Positions 1 to 11,471 of a stretch of DNA of 64,000 bases are shown here, piece by piece. The stretch covers positions 1 to 64,000 of the forward strand of contig JAJYVS010000012.1 in assembly GCA_021791895.1 (NCBI GenBank), written 5' to 3'. The stretch's first letter is position 1. Every line of letters begins with the position of its first letter. The DNA is from Actinomycetes bacterium. GTDB taxonomy: Bacteria; Actinomycetota; Acidimicrobiia; Acidimicrobiales; RAAP-2. Made by a program: the position numbers and the translations under genes. The notes below the pieces were generated by a model. The model did not search any database. It was not told the origin of the DNA and saw only the letters and a program-made list of their open reading frames with translations.

Positions 1-215
1 ATGGCGGCCGCGCTCAGCGTCGGGGTCCCCTTGAACAACAGGTGCTCCAAGAAGTGCGAGGCCCCGGCGAGCTCCTCGGGCTCGTCGCGCGACCCGCTGC
101 CGACCCAGAAGCCGATGGCGACCGAGTGGACCTCGGGCATCGCCTCGGTGACCAGCCGCAACCCCGAGGGGAGCGTCTCGACCGAGATGGAGGAGGCGGA
201 CCCCCCGGTGCTCAA
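1..215 (-). CDS. M16 family zinc metallopeptidase, N-terminal fragment (cut by window edge)
   Basis: Only the first 71 codons are inside the window; the gene continues past position 1. Translating the minus strand gives an N-terminus of the insulinase/mitochondrial-processing-peptidase type: a beta strand with LPSGLRLVTE, then GFWVGSGSRDE, then the inverted zinc motif HFLEH (H54, E57, H58), which holds the two zinc histidines and the catalytic glutamate of M16 peptidases. The start is taken as TTG at 215, which overlaps the pnp stop as TTGA; no ATG or GTG sits in a better place. An M16 peptidase directly after pnp is the usual order in Gram-positive genomes. Substrate and location are unknown. 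The family call is firm and the start less so. Confidence 0.85.
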   Translation of the reverse strand, partial: MSTGGSASSISVETLPSGLRLVTEAMPEVHSVAIGFWVGSGSRDEPEELAGASHFLEHLLFKGTPTLSAAA

Positions 216-2599
216 CGCCGGCGGGGCCGGGACCGCCGGCGCTCGCCCGGGCGGCCCTCGCCTGCCGAGCCCGGACCGAGGTCACCGAACTCTTCCACCA
301 ACTCGGCCTCGAAGGCGTCCTCGAAGGAGGCGAACGAGGAACCGCCGTTGCTCGACCCGCCGTCCCTCGGCTCCGAGCGCCTCCGCTCGACCGGCACGCC
401 GTTCTCGCCCTCCATGCCGGCCAGGGAGAGCGACACCTTGCCCTGCTGGTCGATGTCGTCCACCCGGACCTCGATGGGCTGGCCCAGGGTGAGCACGTCT
501 TCGACCGCGCCGACCCGGCGACCGCCGGCCAAGGGGGAGAGCTTGGAGATGTGCAGCAGGCCGTCACGACCCGGGAGCACGTTGACGAAGGCGCCGAACT
601 TGGTCAGGTTCACCACCTTGCCCTGGTAGACCTCTCCGATCTCGGCGCTCGGCGGATCCAAGATGAGCGAGATCCGCCGCCGCGCCTCCTCCACGGCGCC
701 CGAGTCCTTGGCGCCGATGGTCACGGTGCCCACCATCCCGTCGTCGTCGACGGTGATGTCGGCGCCGGTCTCCTGCTGGAGGGTGTTGATGACCTTGCCC
801 TTGGGGCCGATGACCTCGCCGATCTTGTCGATGGGGATCTCCATCGAGACGATCTTGGGCGCGCTCGTCGCCACCTCGGAGCGGGGTTCGGCGATCGCCT
901 CCTCCATCACCGCCAGGATCTGCAGCCGGGCCACCTTGGCCTGGTGTAGGGCCTTGGCGAGCACGTCGGCCGGCAGGCCGTCGATCTTCGTGTCGAGCTG
1001 CAGCGCGGTGACGGCGTCGGCGGTCCCGGCCACCTTGAAGTCCATGTCCCCGAAGGCGTCCTCGGCCCCCAGGATGTCGGTCAGGGTCACGTAGTCGCCA
1101 CCCTCGTGCACGAGGCCCATCGCGATCCCGGCCACCGGCGCGGCGATCGGCACCCCGGCCGCCATGAGCGAGAGGGACGATCCGCACACCGAGGCCATCG
1201 AGGTGGAGCCGTTGGACGCGAGCACGTCGGAGACGAGCCGGAGCGTGTAGGGGAAGTCCTCCTGGGACGGGACCACCGGCAGGAGGGCCCGCTCGGCCAA
1301 CATGCCGTGGCCGATGTCCCGGCGCCTCGGGCCCCGCATCTGACCCGCCTCCCCCGTCGAGTACGGCGGGAAGTTGTAGTGGTGCATGTAGCGCTTCGAG
1401 TCGTCGGGCGAGATCGTGTCGAGCAGCTGGTTCATGCGCGGCATCCCGAGGGTCGTGACGTTCAGGACCTGGGTCTCGCCCCGCTGGAAGAGGGCCGAGC
1501 CGTGCGCGGTGGGGAGCAGGTCGATCTCGACGAAGAGCGGGCGGATGTCGCTCGTGGTCCGGCCGTCGATGCGGATCCCCTCTTCGATGATCCGCTTGCG
1601 GACCAGCTTCTTCGTCAGGGCTCGCACCGCCGCCTTCACCTCGCCGGCGCGCCCGGCGAACTCCTCGGCCAGGGCCCCGAGCACCCCTGCGGTGGCGTCG
1701 TCGACGGCCTGGTTCCGGTCGGCCTTGCCGCTCAGTTGGTTGGCCTCGGCCAACGGCGCGGTCCCGATCGCCTCGACCCGGGCCCAGACGTCCTCGCCGT
1801 AGTCGCTGAACGTGCTGAACTCGATGGTCTTGATCTCGCCCCGGGCCGCCACGAAAGCCTCGACCAGCTCGCGCTGGAGGTTGATGGACTCACGGATCCA
1901 GCGCTTAGCCGCCTCGAGCCCCTCGGCCAGGACCTCCTCGGTGACCTTGGGCGCGCCCTCGGCGTAGAACTCGAACGAGCGCTCCGTCCCGCCGGCCTCG
2001 ACCATCATGATGGCGATCTCCGCGTCCTCGTCCTCGGTCAGCGCGCGGCCCGCGACCACGAGCTCGAAGGTCGATGCGTCCCCCTCCTCGAAGCTCGGGT
2101 GCGGGACCCAGACCCCGTCGATCGAGTGGGCGATCCGCACCGCGCCGATCGGCCCGTCGAAGGGGATCCCCGAGATCATGAGGGCGGCCGAGGCGGCGTT
2201 GATGGCCAGCACGTCGTGCGGGTTCACCTGGTCGGCCCCGAGGATCGTCCCCACCACATGGACCTCGTTGCGGAAGCCCTTGGGGAACGAGGGTCGGAGG
2301 GGACGGTCGATGAGCCGACAAGTCAAGATGGCCTGGTCGGTGGCCCGGCCCTCCCGGCGGAAGAAGGACCCGGGGATCTTGCCGGCCGCATAGGCACGCT
2401 CTTCGATGTCGACGGTCAGCGGGAAGAAGTCGGTCCCCTCCCGGACCGAGCGCGCCGCGGTGGCGGTCGCCAGGACGACGGTGTCCCCGATGCGCCCGAC
2501 GACCGCGCCGTCGGCCAGTTGGGCAAGCTTGCCGGCCTCGAGGGAAAGGTGACGGTCGGTGCCCGAGATCGGCGCCAACACGGAGATGGCCACGGCCAT
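212..2599 (-). CDS. pnp: Polynucleotide phosphorylase
   Basis: A 3'-to-5' phosphorolytic exoribonuclease and RNA-tailing enzyme that acts as a trimer in the cytoplasm. The 795-residue product has the full family layout: a first RNase PH domain from the N-terminus (FFRREGRATDQAILTCRLIDR), an alpha-helical linker, a second RNase PH domain from about residue 335 (GIRIDGRTTSDIRPL), a KH domain (IPIDKIGEVIGPKGKVINTL) and an S1 domain (KFGAFVNVLPGRDGLLHISK). A basic, arginine-rich disordered tail of about 60 residues ends in a run of arginines; such tails are common in actinobacterial PNPases. The start ATG at 2599 is preceded by GGAGC. The gene lies 158 bases after rpsO with a strong hairpin between them, and its stop overlaps the start of the M16 peptidase. 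Confidence 0.97.
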   Translation of the reverse strand: MAVAISVLAPISGTDRHLSLEAGKLAQLADGAVVGRIGDTVVLATATAARSVREGTDFFPLTVDIEERAYAAGKIPGSFFRREGRATDQAILTCRLIDRPLRPSFPKGFRNEVHVVGTILGADQVNPHDVLAINAASAALMISGIPFDGPIGAVRIAHSIDGVWVPHPSFEEGDASTFELVVAGRALTEDEDAEIAIMMVEAGGTERSFEFYAEGAPKVTEEVLAEGLEAAKRWIRESINLQRELVEAFVAARGEIKTIEFSTFSDYGEDVWARVEAIGTAPLAEANQLSGKADRNQAVDDATAGVLGALAEEFAGRAGEVKAAVRALTKKLVRKRIIEEGIRIDGRTTSDIRPLFVEIDLLPTAHGSALFQRGETQVLNVTTLGMPRMNQLLDTISPDDSKRYMHHYNFPPYSTGEAGQMRGPRRRDIGHGMLAERALLPVVPSQEDFPYTLRLVSDVLASNGSTSMASVCGSSLSLMAAGVPIAAPVAGIAMGLVHEGGDYVTLTDILGAEDAFGDMDFKVAGTADAVTALQLDTKIDGLPADVLAKALHQAKVARLQILAVMEEAIAEPRSEVATSAPKIVSMEIPIDKIGEVIGPKGKVINTLQQETGADITVDDDGMVGTVTIGAKDSGAVEEARRRISLILDPPSAEIGEVYQGKVVNLTKFGAFVNVLPGRDGLLHISKLSPLAGGRRVGAVEDVLTLGQPIEVRVDDIDQQGKVSLSLAGMEGENGVPVERRRSEPRDGGSSNGGSSFASFEDAFEAELVEEFGDLGPGSAGEGRPGERRRSRPRRR

Positions 2600-2724
2600 G
2601 TTGCTCCTTGTGCTCAGGGGCCGCTCCGTGCCGGTTCCCAGTGGTCGACCACCTCCCGACCGCTGCGGCCGAGGTGATCGGCGACTGGCAGCCGACCGTG
2701 GGGCGGTGCCCGTCTCTTGTGCGA

Positions 2725-2747
2725 CCGCCCGGCCGTTGGCCGGGCGG
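2725..2747 (-). terminator. Hairpin between rpsO and pnp
   Basis: A perfect 10-bp inverted repeat (CCGCCCGGCC / GGCCGGGCGG) with a three-base loop starts 10 bases after the rpsO stop. No T-run follows, so it may be a weak terminator, a 3'-end stabiliser for rpsO mRNA, or a processing site in the pnp leader. In E. coli the rpsO-pnp gap also carries a terminator and an autoregulated leader; a similar role here is inference. Confidence 0.6.
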
Positions 2748-2757
2748 AAGTCCTGTC

Positions 2758-3015
2758 TTACCGGCGGATCCCGAGCCGCCCGATGAGCTTTCGGTAGCGC
2801 TCGACGTCGTTGCGGGCAACGTAGTCGAGCAGCCTGCGCCGACGTCCGATCAGCTTCATGAGCCCACGCCGGGTGTGGTGATCACCGGGGTGGGCGCGCA
2901 AGTGGTCGGTGAGGTGCGAGATCCGGTCGGTCAAGAGGGCCACCTGGACCTCGGGCGAGCCGGTGTCCGTCGGGTGCAGACGGTGCTCGCCGATGATCGC
3001 CTCTCTGTCGGGCAT
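2758..3015 (-). CDS. rpsO: 30S ribosomal protein S15
   Basis: A primary 16S rRNA-binding protein that nucleates the platform of the small subunit. The 85-residue product is close to the usual 88-89 and carries the S15 signature: [15 protein letters not shown], then [19 protein letters not shown], ending in a GRLGIRR tail. I chose the ATG at 3015 because it matches the family N-terminus; an in-frame upstream extension would be low-complexity and unlike S15. The gene sits between ribF and pnp, its normal neighbours, with 193 bases upstream that probably hold a promoter, though no clear consensus is visible. Confidence 0.96.
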   Translation of the reverse strand: MPDREAIIGEHRLHPTDTGSPEVQVALLTDRISHLTDHLRAHPGDHHTRRGLMKLIGRRRRLLDYVARNDVERYRKLIGRLGIRR

Positions 3016-3208
3016 GCAGAACCTATCCAGCCGTTCGGGACGGCCCCCGATGCTCGACCCGTCTGGGCCGGGGCCGGGTGCCGGCGGCGTGCCGTTGGGC
3101 ACATCGGTGCGGGCCCGTCGGCCCGCTCCAAGCAACCGAGGTTAGCAGGTGACGACCAGGGTCGAGGGGCCGCGGGACCGGCGGCGGGCCGGGTGGCCCG
3201 GGCGCCGC

Positions 3209-4156
3209 TCAGGACAGCACGCGCTCTGCCTCGGCCACGTCCTCACGCATCTGGACCACCAGGGCGTCGAGATCGTCGAAGGCCCGCTGGGGGCGGATCC
3301 AGGCCTCGAAGCTGACCCGGGCCGGCTCGCCGTAGAGGTTGCCCTCGAAATCCAAGAGATTCGCCTCGACCAGCGGGGACCCGTCGCCGGTGGCCTCGAA
3401 GGTCGGAGGCTGGCCCACCGAAATCGCCGCCGGGTGGTCGGTGGAGCCACGCCAGGAGAACCGGCCGGCGTAGACGCCCGGGGCCGGCACGGCGATCTGC
3501 CTTCCGACCCCGACGTTGGCGGTCGGGAAGCCGAGCAACCGGGCGCCCCGCCCGGCACCGTGCTTCACCGTCCCCCGGACCTGGTGGGCCCGACCGAGCA
3601 GCGCCGCCGCGCCGGCCACGTCCCCTTCGGCGATCAGCCGCCGGATCCGGGTCGAGGAGATGGCTGGGCCGGCACTCGAGCCCACCAGGCCCACCGACAC
3701 CGGGTCGAACCCGGCCTCCGAGCCCATCCGCCGCAGCAAGTCGACGTCGCCCTTGCGATCGTGGCCGAAGTGGAAGTCGCTGCCCACCACTACGAGCCGC
3801 GCCGCCAGGGCACCGACCAGCACGGTCTCGACGAAGTCCTCCGCCGACTCCTCGGAGCGGGCCCGGTCGAAGGGGATGACGAGGGTCCGGTCGACCCCGC
3901 AGTCGGCGAGCAGTTCCAGCTTCTGCTCGAGGTCGGTGATCGTCGTGGGCGCCGACTCCGGGCGGACCACCGAGGCCGGGTGGGGGTCGAAGGTGACCAC
4001 CACCGTCTCGAGGTCCCGTCCCGACGCGAGAGCCCGCAACTGACCGAGCACGTGGCGGTGGCCGAGGTGGACGCCGTCGTAGGCGCCGACGGTGACGGCG
4101 GCACCGTCGGGGCGGGGCACGCAGCTCTCGGGACCCACCACCTCCATCGCTGGCAC
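3209..4156 (-). CDS. ribF: Bifunctional riboflavin kinase / FAD synthetase
   Basis: Makes FMN from riboflavin and ATP, then FAD from FMN and ATP. The N-terminal half is the nucleotidyltransferase (FAD synthetase) domain with GAYDGVHLGH as its nucleotide-binding motif and ISSTRIRRLIAEGD as the second motif. The C-terminal half is the flavokinase domain with GFPTANV. At 315 residues it has normal length. The start is taken as GTG at 4156, with GGAG eight bases upstream; ATG at 4147 is an alternative. It follows truB after a 57-base gap, the common bacterial order truB-ribF-rpsO. Confidence 0.96.
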   Translation of the reverse strand: MPAMEVVGPESCVPRPDGAAVTVGAYDGVHLGHRHVLGQLRALASGRDLETVVVTFDPHPASVVRPESAPTTITDLEQKLELLADCGVDRTLVIPFDRARSEESAEDFVETVLVGALAARLVVVGSDFHFGHDRKGDVDLLRRMGSEAGFDPVSVGLVGSSAGPAISSTRIRRLIAEGDVAGAAALLGRAHQVRGTVKHGAGRGARLLGFPTANVGVGRQIAVPAPGVYAGRFSWRGSTDHPAAISVGQPPTFEATGDGSPLVEANLLDFEGNLYGEPARVSFEAWIRPQRAFDDLDALVVQMREDVAEAERVLS

Positions 4157-4213
4157 GATAGACGCTCCCTCCGGGGCGCCCGAGCGAGCGATCCCCGCGG
4201 CACGCCGGCCGCC

Positions 4214-5098
4214 CTACCCCGGAGCGAGGACGACGCAGGCGCGGCTCGAGCGCCGGTCTGGCGCGGCCTCGTAGACCGCGAGCAACCGGCCGTCGGGGTC
4301 GAGCACCGCGAACGGGCCGGTCGAAGGGGCCCCCGATCCCGGACCCTCGAGGGGCCGGCCGTGGCGGACCTCCGGGCAGGCATCCCCGGGCACGACCACC
4401 CGGGGGAGCTCGAGCGCCTCGAGCGGCGCCCGGAGCACCTCGGCCCCGGACCCGACAGCCTCCTCGATCTCGGCCACCCGCTTCGCCTCGGACTCGGTGA
4501 ACCGGCCGGCCCGGACCCGGCGCAGCCGGCGCAGGTGGGCGCCACCCCCGAGCGCCGCCCCGAGGTCGGTGGCCAGGGTTCGTACGTAGGTCCCGGCCGA
4601 GCAGGTGACCTCGATGGCGAAGGTCCCCGGATCGGAGCCCTCGGCCACCTCGAACCGGTCGATCCGGACCCGCCGCACCGGCCTCGGCACCTCCACGCCC
4701 TGGCGGGCCAGCCGGTGCAGGCGCTGCCCACCGACCTTGACCGCCGAGACCATCGGCACCCGCTGGTCGATCTCCCCGGTGAGGACCGCCGCGGCCCCGG
4801 CCACCTCGGCCAGGGTGACCCCGGCCATCTCGAAGGTCTCGAGCACCTCGCCGTCGTCGTCACCGGTCGACGTGGTGGTGCCGAGCACCACCTCGGCCCG
4901 GTACGCCTTGTCGGCCCCGCTCACGTAGCGCAGCAGCCTGGTGGCCGGTCCCACGCCGAGCACCAGCACGCCGGTCGCCCCGGGGTCGAGGGTCCCCGCG
5001 TGCCCGACCCGCCGCTCCCCGAGGATCCGACGGCACCGGGCCACCACGTCGTGAGAGGTCCAACCGGCCTCCTTGTCCACGACGAGGAAGCCGATCAC
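4214..5098 (-). CDS. truB: tRNA pseudouridine(55) synthase
   Basis: Isomerises U55 in the T-loop of tRNAs to pseudouridine. The 294-residue product begins GFLVVDKEAGWTSHDVV and holds the catalytic aspartate in the motif HAGTLDPGATGVLVLG; later motifs include LTGEIDQRVPMVSAVKVGG and the cysteine-containing GTYVRTL region. I chose GTG at 5098 because it overlaps the rbfA stop as GTGA and gives the family N-terminus; a long in-frame upstream extension overlaps rbfA entirely and is arginine/glycine-rich noise. It belongs to the infB-rbfA-truB-ribF operon and is probably translationally coupled to rbfA. Confidence 0.96.
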   Translation of the reverse strand: MIGFLVVDKEAGWTSHDVVARCRRILGERRVGHAGTLDPGATGVLVLGVGPATRLLRYVSGADKAYRAEVVLGTTTSTGDDDGEVLETFEMAGVTLAEVAGAAAVLTGEIDQRVPMVSAVKVGGQRLHRLARQGVEVPRPVRRVRIDRFEVAEGSDPGTFAIEVTCSAGTYVRTLATDLGAALGGGAHLRRLRRVRAGRFTESEAKRVAEIEEAVGSGAEVLRAPLEALELPRVVVPGDACPEVRHGRPLEGPGSGAPSTGPFAVLDPDGRLLAVYEAAPDRRSSRACVVLAPG

Positions 5099-5484
5099 CG
5101 CTCTTCTCGGCCCGGGGGCCGGTTCAGGCGTCGGAGCACCGTCTCCACCGCCTCGCCGGCGGAGACGGCCGGGTCGGCCACGAAGCGCAGCCGGGGGGTC
5201 CGCTTCATCCGCACCTGGCGCGCGACGCTGCTCTGGAGCTGCAGCCGGCGCTCCTCGAGGGCCTCGGCCGCCTCCTCGTTCAGGCTGTCGAGGTAGACCG
5301 TCGCGGTCCGCAGGTCGGCAGCGGTCTCGATCGAGGTGATGGTGAGCAGCCGCAGCCGCTCGTCGGCGTCGGCCAGCCGCTCGAGCTCCTCGGCCAGGAC
5401 CTGGCGGAGGACCTGGTTGACGCGCAGGGCACGGGCGAAGGGCGCCCCGCCACGCGCTGGAAACGACCCATGGCGCTCGGACAC
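5095..5484 (-). CDS. rbfA: Ribosome-binding factor A
   Basis: A late 30S assembly factor with a KH-like fold that binds near the 5' helix of 16S rRNA. The 129-residue protein shows the family core: VNQVLRQVLAEELERL, then LLTITSIETAADLRTATVYLD, then RQVRMKRTPRLRFVADPAV. The second of two in-frame GTG codons (5484) is preferred because GGGGAGG lies five bases upstream of it; starting at 5490 adds only two residues and leaves no spacer. It follows infB after 18 bases and overlaps truB by four. Confidence 0.94.
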   Translation of the reverse strand: MSERHGSFPARGGAPFARALRVNQVLRQVLAEELERLADADERLRLLTITSIETAADLRTATVYLDSLNEEAAEALEERRLQLQSSVARQVRMKRTPRLRFVADPAVSAGEAVETVLRRLNRPPGREER

Positions 5485-5502
5485 CGCCACCTCCCCGGGC
5501 CC

Positions 5503-8184
<2,682 letters not shown>

Positions 8185-8365
8185 CGCTTCTCTTCGCCCT
8201 CGCGTTCTTTTTGGGTGTTCGGTTTCGGGGTCGTCTGGCAGCCTGGCCCCGGGCGCGACCGGTGGGCGTCATTCTCCCACATCAGCGCCCCCGGGCTGGC
8301 GGGGACGCCCGCCGGCGCGCCCCTAAGGCTACCGACTCCGCCGGCCCCTCGGATCCCCACTCCGA

Positions 8366-9328
8366 TCAGGCCAAGCGCACCCGCGGGTCGAGCACCGCGT
8401 AGAGGATGTCGACCACCGTGTTCATGATCACGATGAACGAGGCGGCCAGCACCACCACGGCGGCGACCACCGGGAGGTCCTCGTTGCCGATCGCGTTCAG
8501 GGCCAGTTGGCCCAGCCCGGTCAGGCCGAACACCTTCTCGGTGACGAAGGCCCCGGCGAGCAGGGTCCCGATGTCGATGCCCAGCTGGGTGATGACCGGG
8601 GTGAGGGCGGCGCGCACCCCGTGCTTGTAGATCACCGTCCGCCGGCTCAGGCCCTTGGCCCGGGCGGTGCGGATGAAGTCCTCCCCCAAGACGTCGAGCA
8701 GCGAGCCGCGGATGAGCCGGGTGTAGATCGCCGCCTGGATGAGCGCGAGCGAGATCCACGGCAAGATCATGTGCACCAGCCACTGGACCGGCGACTGGGT
8801 GAGCGGGACGTAGCCGGCGGCCGGGAACCAGCTCAGCCCGGCCCTGGTCAGGTAGTAGTAGAAGACCAGGAGCAATAGCAGGCCGAGCACGAAGTTCGGC
8901 ACCGACAAGAAGGTCAGGGCGAACGTCGTCGAGGCCCGGTCCCGGAGGGTCCGCGGGTGGGTGGCGGACATGATCCCGATCGGGATGCCGATCAGGAGCC
9001 ACAAGATCACCGACCCGACCACGAGCGAGGCGGTGACCGGGAAGGCCCGGGCGATCTCGGAGTTGATCGAGACCGCGTTCTGGAAGTCCAGGCCGAAGTT
9101 CCCGTGGAGCAGGCCGACCAGGTAGTGCCAGTACTGGTACCAGAACCCGTGGTTGAGCCCGAGGCGGATCGCCGCGTCGCGGATCTCGGCCGGCCCGGCG
9201 TCGCGCCCCGCGAACCGGGCGGCCAGGTTGTTGGGGTTGCCGGCGAAGAAGACGACATAGGTGAGGAAGGTGATGATCACGAGCACGATCACCAGGTAGA
9301 GGAGGCGGCGGACGATGAGCCGGATCAC
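8366..9328 (-). CDS. Peptide-type ABC transporter permease, DppB/OppB family
   Basis: Inner-membrane permease of a nickel/peptide/opine (PepT family) importer. The 320-residue protein begins IRLIVRRLLYLVIVLVIITFL, a first membrane helix, followed by a long extracytoplasmic loop and five more predicted helices. The EAA-type loop that contacts the ATPases is seen around DFIRTARAKGLSRRTVIYKHG. The GTG start at 9328 overlaps the upstream permease stop as GTGA. It is the last gene of an operon ordered binding protein - ATPase - ATPase - DppC-type - DppB-type. Substrate is unknown; di- or oligopeptides are the default inference from family. Confidence 0.9.
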   Translation of the reverse strand: MIRLIVRRLLYLVIVLVIITFLTYVVFFAGNPNNLAARFAGRDAGPAEIRDAAIRLGLNHGFWYQYWHYLVGLLHGNFGLDFQNAVSINSEIARAFPVTASLVVGSVILWLLIGIPIGIMSATHPRTLRDRASTTFALTFLSVPNFVLGLLLLLVFYYYLTRAGLSWFPAAGYVPLTQSPVQWLVHMILPWISLALIQAAIYTRLIRGSLLDVLGEDFIRTARAKGLSRRTVIYKHGVRAALTPVITQLGIDIGTLLAGAFVTEKVFGLTGLGQLALNAIGNEDLPVVAAVVVLAASFIVIMNTVVDILYAVLDPRVRLA

Positions 9329-10365
9329 GCCTTCGCCTCCACCGGCTCGGGCTCGGGCAAGGTGCGCCGGAGTCGGAAGGCCCGTCGCACCTTCCTCGCC
9401 GCGGAGATGTGGGAGCGCCCGTAGCGGGGGTCGAGCGCGTCCCGGAGGCCGTCGCCCAAGAGGTTGAAGGCCAAGGTGGTGAGCACCAGGGCCACGCACG
9501 GGAAGACGAGGAACCACCAGGCCACCGTGAACAGGTCGCCCGTCTGGGCCTCGGCGATCATGTTGCCCCAGGAGGCGGTGGGCGGCTGGACGCCGAGGCC
9601 CAGGAAGGACAACGTCGCCTCGGTGACGATGTTCACCGGGATGAGCAGGGTGGCATAGATGACCGCCAGGGCGATGAGGTTGGGCGCGATCTCCACGAAC
9701 ATGATCCGAAGGTCGCTCGCCCCGAGTGCCCGCGCCGCTTCGACGAACTCGCGCTCGCGCAGGCTGATCACCTGGCCCCGGACCAGGCGCCCGATGTAGG
9801 GCCAGCTGAACAGCGAGATGACGAAGATCAAGAGCCCGAGGCTCGGACCGAACCGGGCGACGATGGCGATGGCCAGAAGGAGGATCGGGAAGGACAGCAA
9901 GATGTCCATGAACCGGCCGAGCACCGAGTCGAGGAACCCGCCGTAGTACCCGGCGAACAGCCCCACCACCACCCCGAGGAACAGCGCCAGGAAGGTCGCG
10001 CCGATCCCGACCTCGAGGGAGATCCGGCTGCCGTAGATGATGCGCGACAGGACGTCGCGTCCCTGGTCGTCGGTGCCGAGCAAGAAGCCGTTGTGCCCCG
10101 GGCCGACCGGGATCCCCGAGAGCGACAGGCCCTTCGTCGTGTACTGGGCGTTCGGCCCGTGGCCGATGAGGGCGGTGAGCAGCGGGGCGAACAAGGAAAC
10201 CAGGATCAGCAGCACGATGAAGCCCAGCGACACCATGGCGACCCGGTCCTTCTTCAGCCGCCGCCAGGCCAGACGCCAAGGGGTCCGGCTCTCGAACTGC
10301 TGCTCGTTGAGCTCGGGGTCCTCCTCCTCGACGATCTCGAGCTCGTCGGCCCGCATCGCGCTCAC
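9325..10365 (-). CDS. Peptide-type ABC transporter permease, DppC/OppC family
   Basis: Second membrane subunit of the PepT-family importer. The 346-residue protein has a hydrophilic N-terminal tail, then the OppC N-terminal segment (TPWRLAWRRLKKDRVAMVSLG), then about six helices. The cytoplasmic loop EREFVEAARALGASDLRIMF is the EAA motif that docks on the ATP-binding subunits, and GTDDQGRDVLSRIIYGSR is a family hallmark. GTG at 10365 overlaps the ATPase stop as GTGA; ATG three codons later is an alternative. It pairs with the DppB-type permease, with which it also overlaps by four bases. Confidence 0.9.
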   Translation of the reverse strand: MSAMRADELEIVEEEDPELNEQQFESRTPWRLAWRRLKKDRVAMVSLGFIVLLILVSLFAPLLTALIGHGPNAQYTTKGLSLSGIPVGPGHNGFLLGTDDQGRDVLSRIIYGSRISLEVGIGATFLALFLGVVVGLFAGYYGGFLDSVLGRFMDILLSFPILLLAIAIVARFGPSLGLLIFVISLFSWPYIGRLVRGQVISLREREFVEAARALGASDLRIMFVEIAPNLIALAVIYATLLIPVNIVTEATLSFLGLGVQPPTASWGNMIAEAQTGDLFTVAWWFLVFPCVALVLTTLAFNLLGDGLRDALDPRYGRSHISAARKVRRAFRLRRTLPEPEPVEAKA

Positions 10366-11471
10366 GGATTGACCGCCTCGGCCGGCCCGGATCCACTCAC
10401 CGCGGTGGTCTGGCGCGAGGCGTTCGCCAGCGCCTCACCGGCCACCACTGGGAAGTGGCACGCCGTCAGATGTCCGTCGAAGTCGCCGGGCTTCCGCTCG
10501 AGCACGGGTTCCTGGACGGCACAGAGGGCCTGCGCCTTCGGGCACCTCGGGTGGAACCGGCATCCCGAGGGGGGATCGACCGGCGACGGCACGTCGCCGG
10601 TCAGGATGATCCGCTCCCTGCGCTCCGATCGGAAGGCCCTGTCGGCCACCGGCACCGCCGAGAGCAACGACGCGGTGTAGGGATGCCGGGAGCTGAGGTA
10701 GATCTCCTCGGTCGGACCGGTCTCCACCAGCTTCCCGAGATACATGACGGCGATCCGGTTGCTCACGTGACGGACGACCGAGAGGTCGTGGGCGATGAAG
10801 ATGTAGGTGAGCATGAACTCGGCCTGGAGGTCCTCCAAGAGGTTGAGGATCTGCGCCTGGATCGAGACGTCGAGGGCCGACACCGGTTCGTCGCAGACGA
10901 TCAAGGAGGGCCGCAGGGCGAGCGACCGGGCGATGCCGATGCGCTGGCGCTGCCCGCCCGAGAACTCCGAGGGGAACCGGTTGTAGTGCTCGGGGCTGAG
11001 CCCCACCCGGGCCATCAGCTCCTGGACCCGCCGGCGGACCTCGGCTCGCGACAGGTGCTCGTGGACCGAGAACGGGTCGGACAGGATCGAACCGACCCGC
11101 CGACGCGGGTTGAGTGACCCGTAGGGGTCCTGGAACACCATCTGCATCGAACGCCTGAGGGGCCGGAGCTGACGGCGGTTCAGCGACGTGATGTCCTGTC
11201 CCTTGAACCGGACGTGCCCCGAGGTGACCGGGTGCAACGCGGTGACCAGCCGGGCGAGCGTGGACTTCCCACAGCCGCTCTCGCCCACCAGGCCGAGGGT
11301 CTCGCCGGCACGCAAAGAGAAGCTCACACCGTCGACCGCCTTCACCGCGGCATGGCTCCGGTCCAACGCGCCGCCGCTCACCGGGAAGTGCTTGACCACG
11401 TCGTCGACGTCCAGGAGCAGCTCGTCGGTGCCCTCGGCCCTCGAAGTCGCACCGCCGCCGGCGACGGTCAC
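10362..11471 (-). CDS. Peptide-type ABC transporter ATP-binding protein, DppF/OppF family
   Basis: One of two nucleotide-binding subunits that power the importer. The 369-residue protein shows Walker A GESGCGKS, the signature FSGGQRQR, Walker B LIVCDEPVSALD and the switch HDLS. The C-terminal oligopeptide-transporter extension (oligo_HPY) contains three cysteines in the segment CRFHPRCPKAQALC, which in OppD/DppD-type subunits is associated with an iron-sulfur cluster or metal site (family knowledge). GTG at 11471 overlaps the upstream ATPase stop as GTGA; translation further upstream is a non-homologous extension and was discarded. Confidence 0.91.
   Translation of the reverse strand: MTVAGGGATSRAEGTDELLLDVDDVVKHFPVSGGALDRSHAAVKAVDGVSFSLRAGETLGLVGESGCGKSTLARLVTALHPVTSGHVRFKGQDITSLNRRQLRPLRRSMQMVFQDPYGSLNPRRRVGSILSDPFSVHEHLSRAEVRRRVQELMARVGLSPEHYNRFPSEFSGGQRQRIGIARSLALRPSLIVCDEPVSALDVSIQAQILNLLEDLQAEFMLTYIFIAHDLSVVRHVSNRIAVMYLGKLVETGPTEEIYLSSRHPYTASLLSAVPVADRAFRSERRERIILTGDVPSPVDPPSGCRFHPRCPKAQALCAVQEPVLERKPGDFDGHLTACHFPVVAGEALANASRQTTAVSGSGPAEAVNP

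Noticed and set aside
3149-5296. 715-codon open frame on the plus strand over ribF and truB
   Set aside because: Composition follows the antisense of GC-rich genes (His, Gly, Arg, Pro rich), no domains, and the opposite strand encodes complete, recognised proteins.
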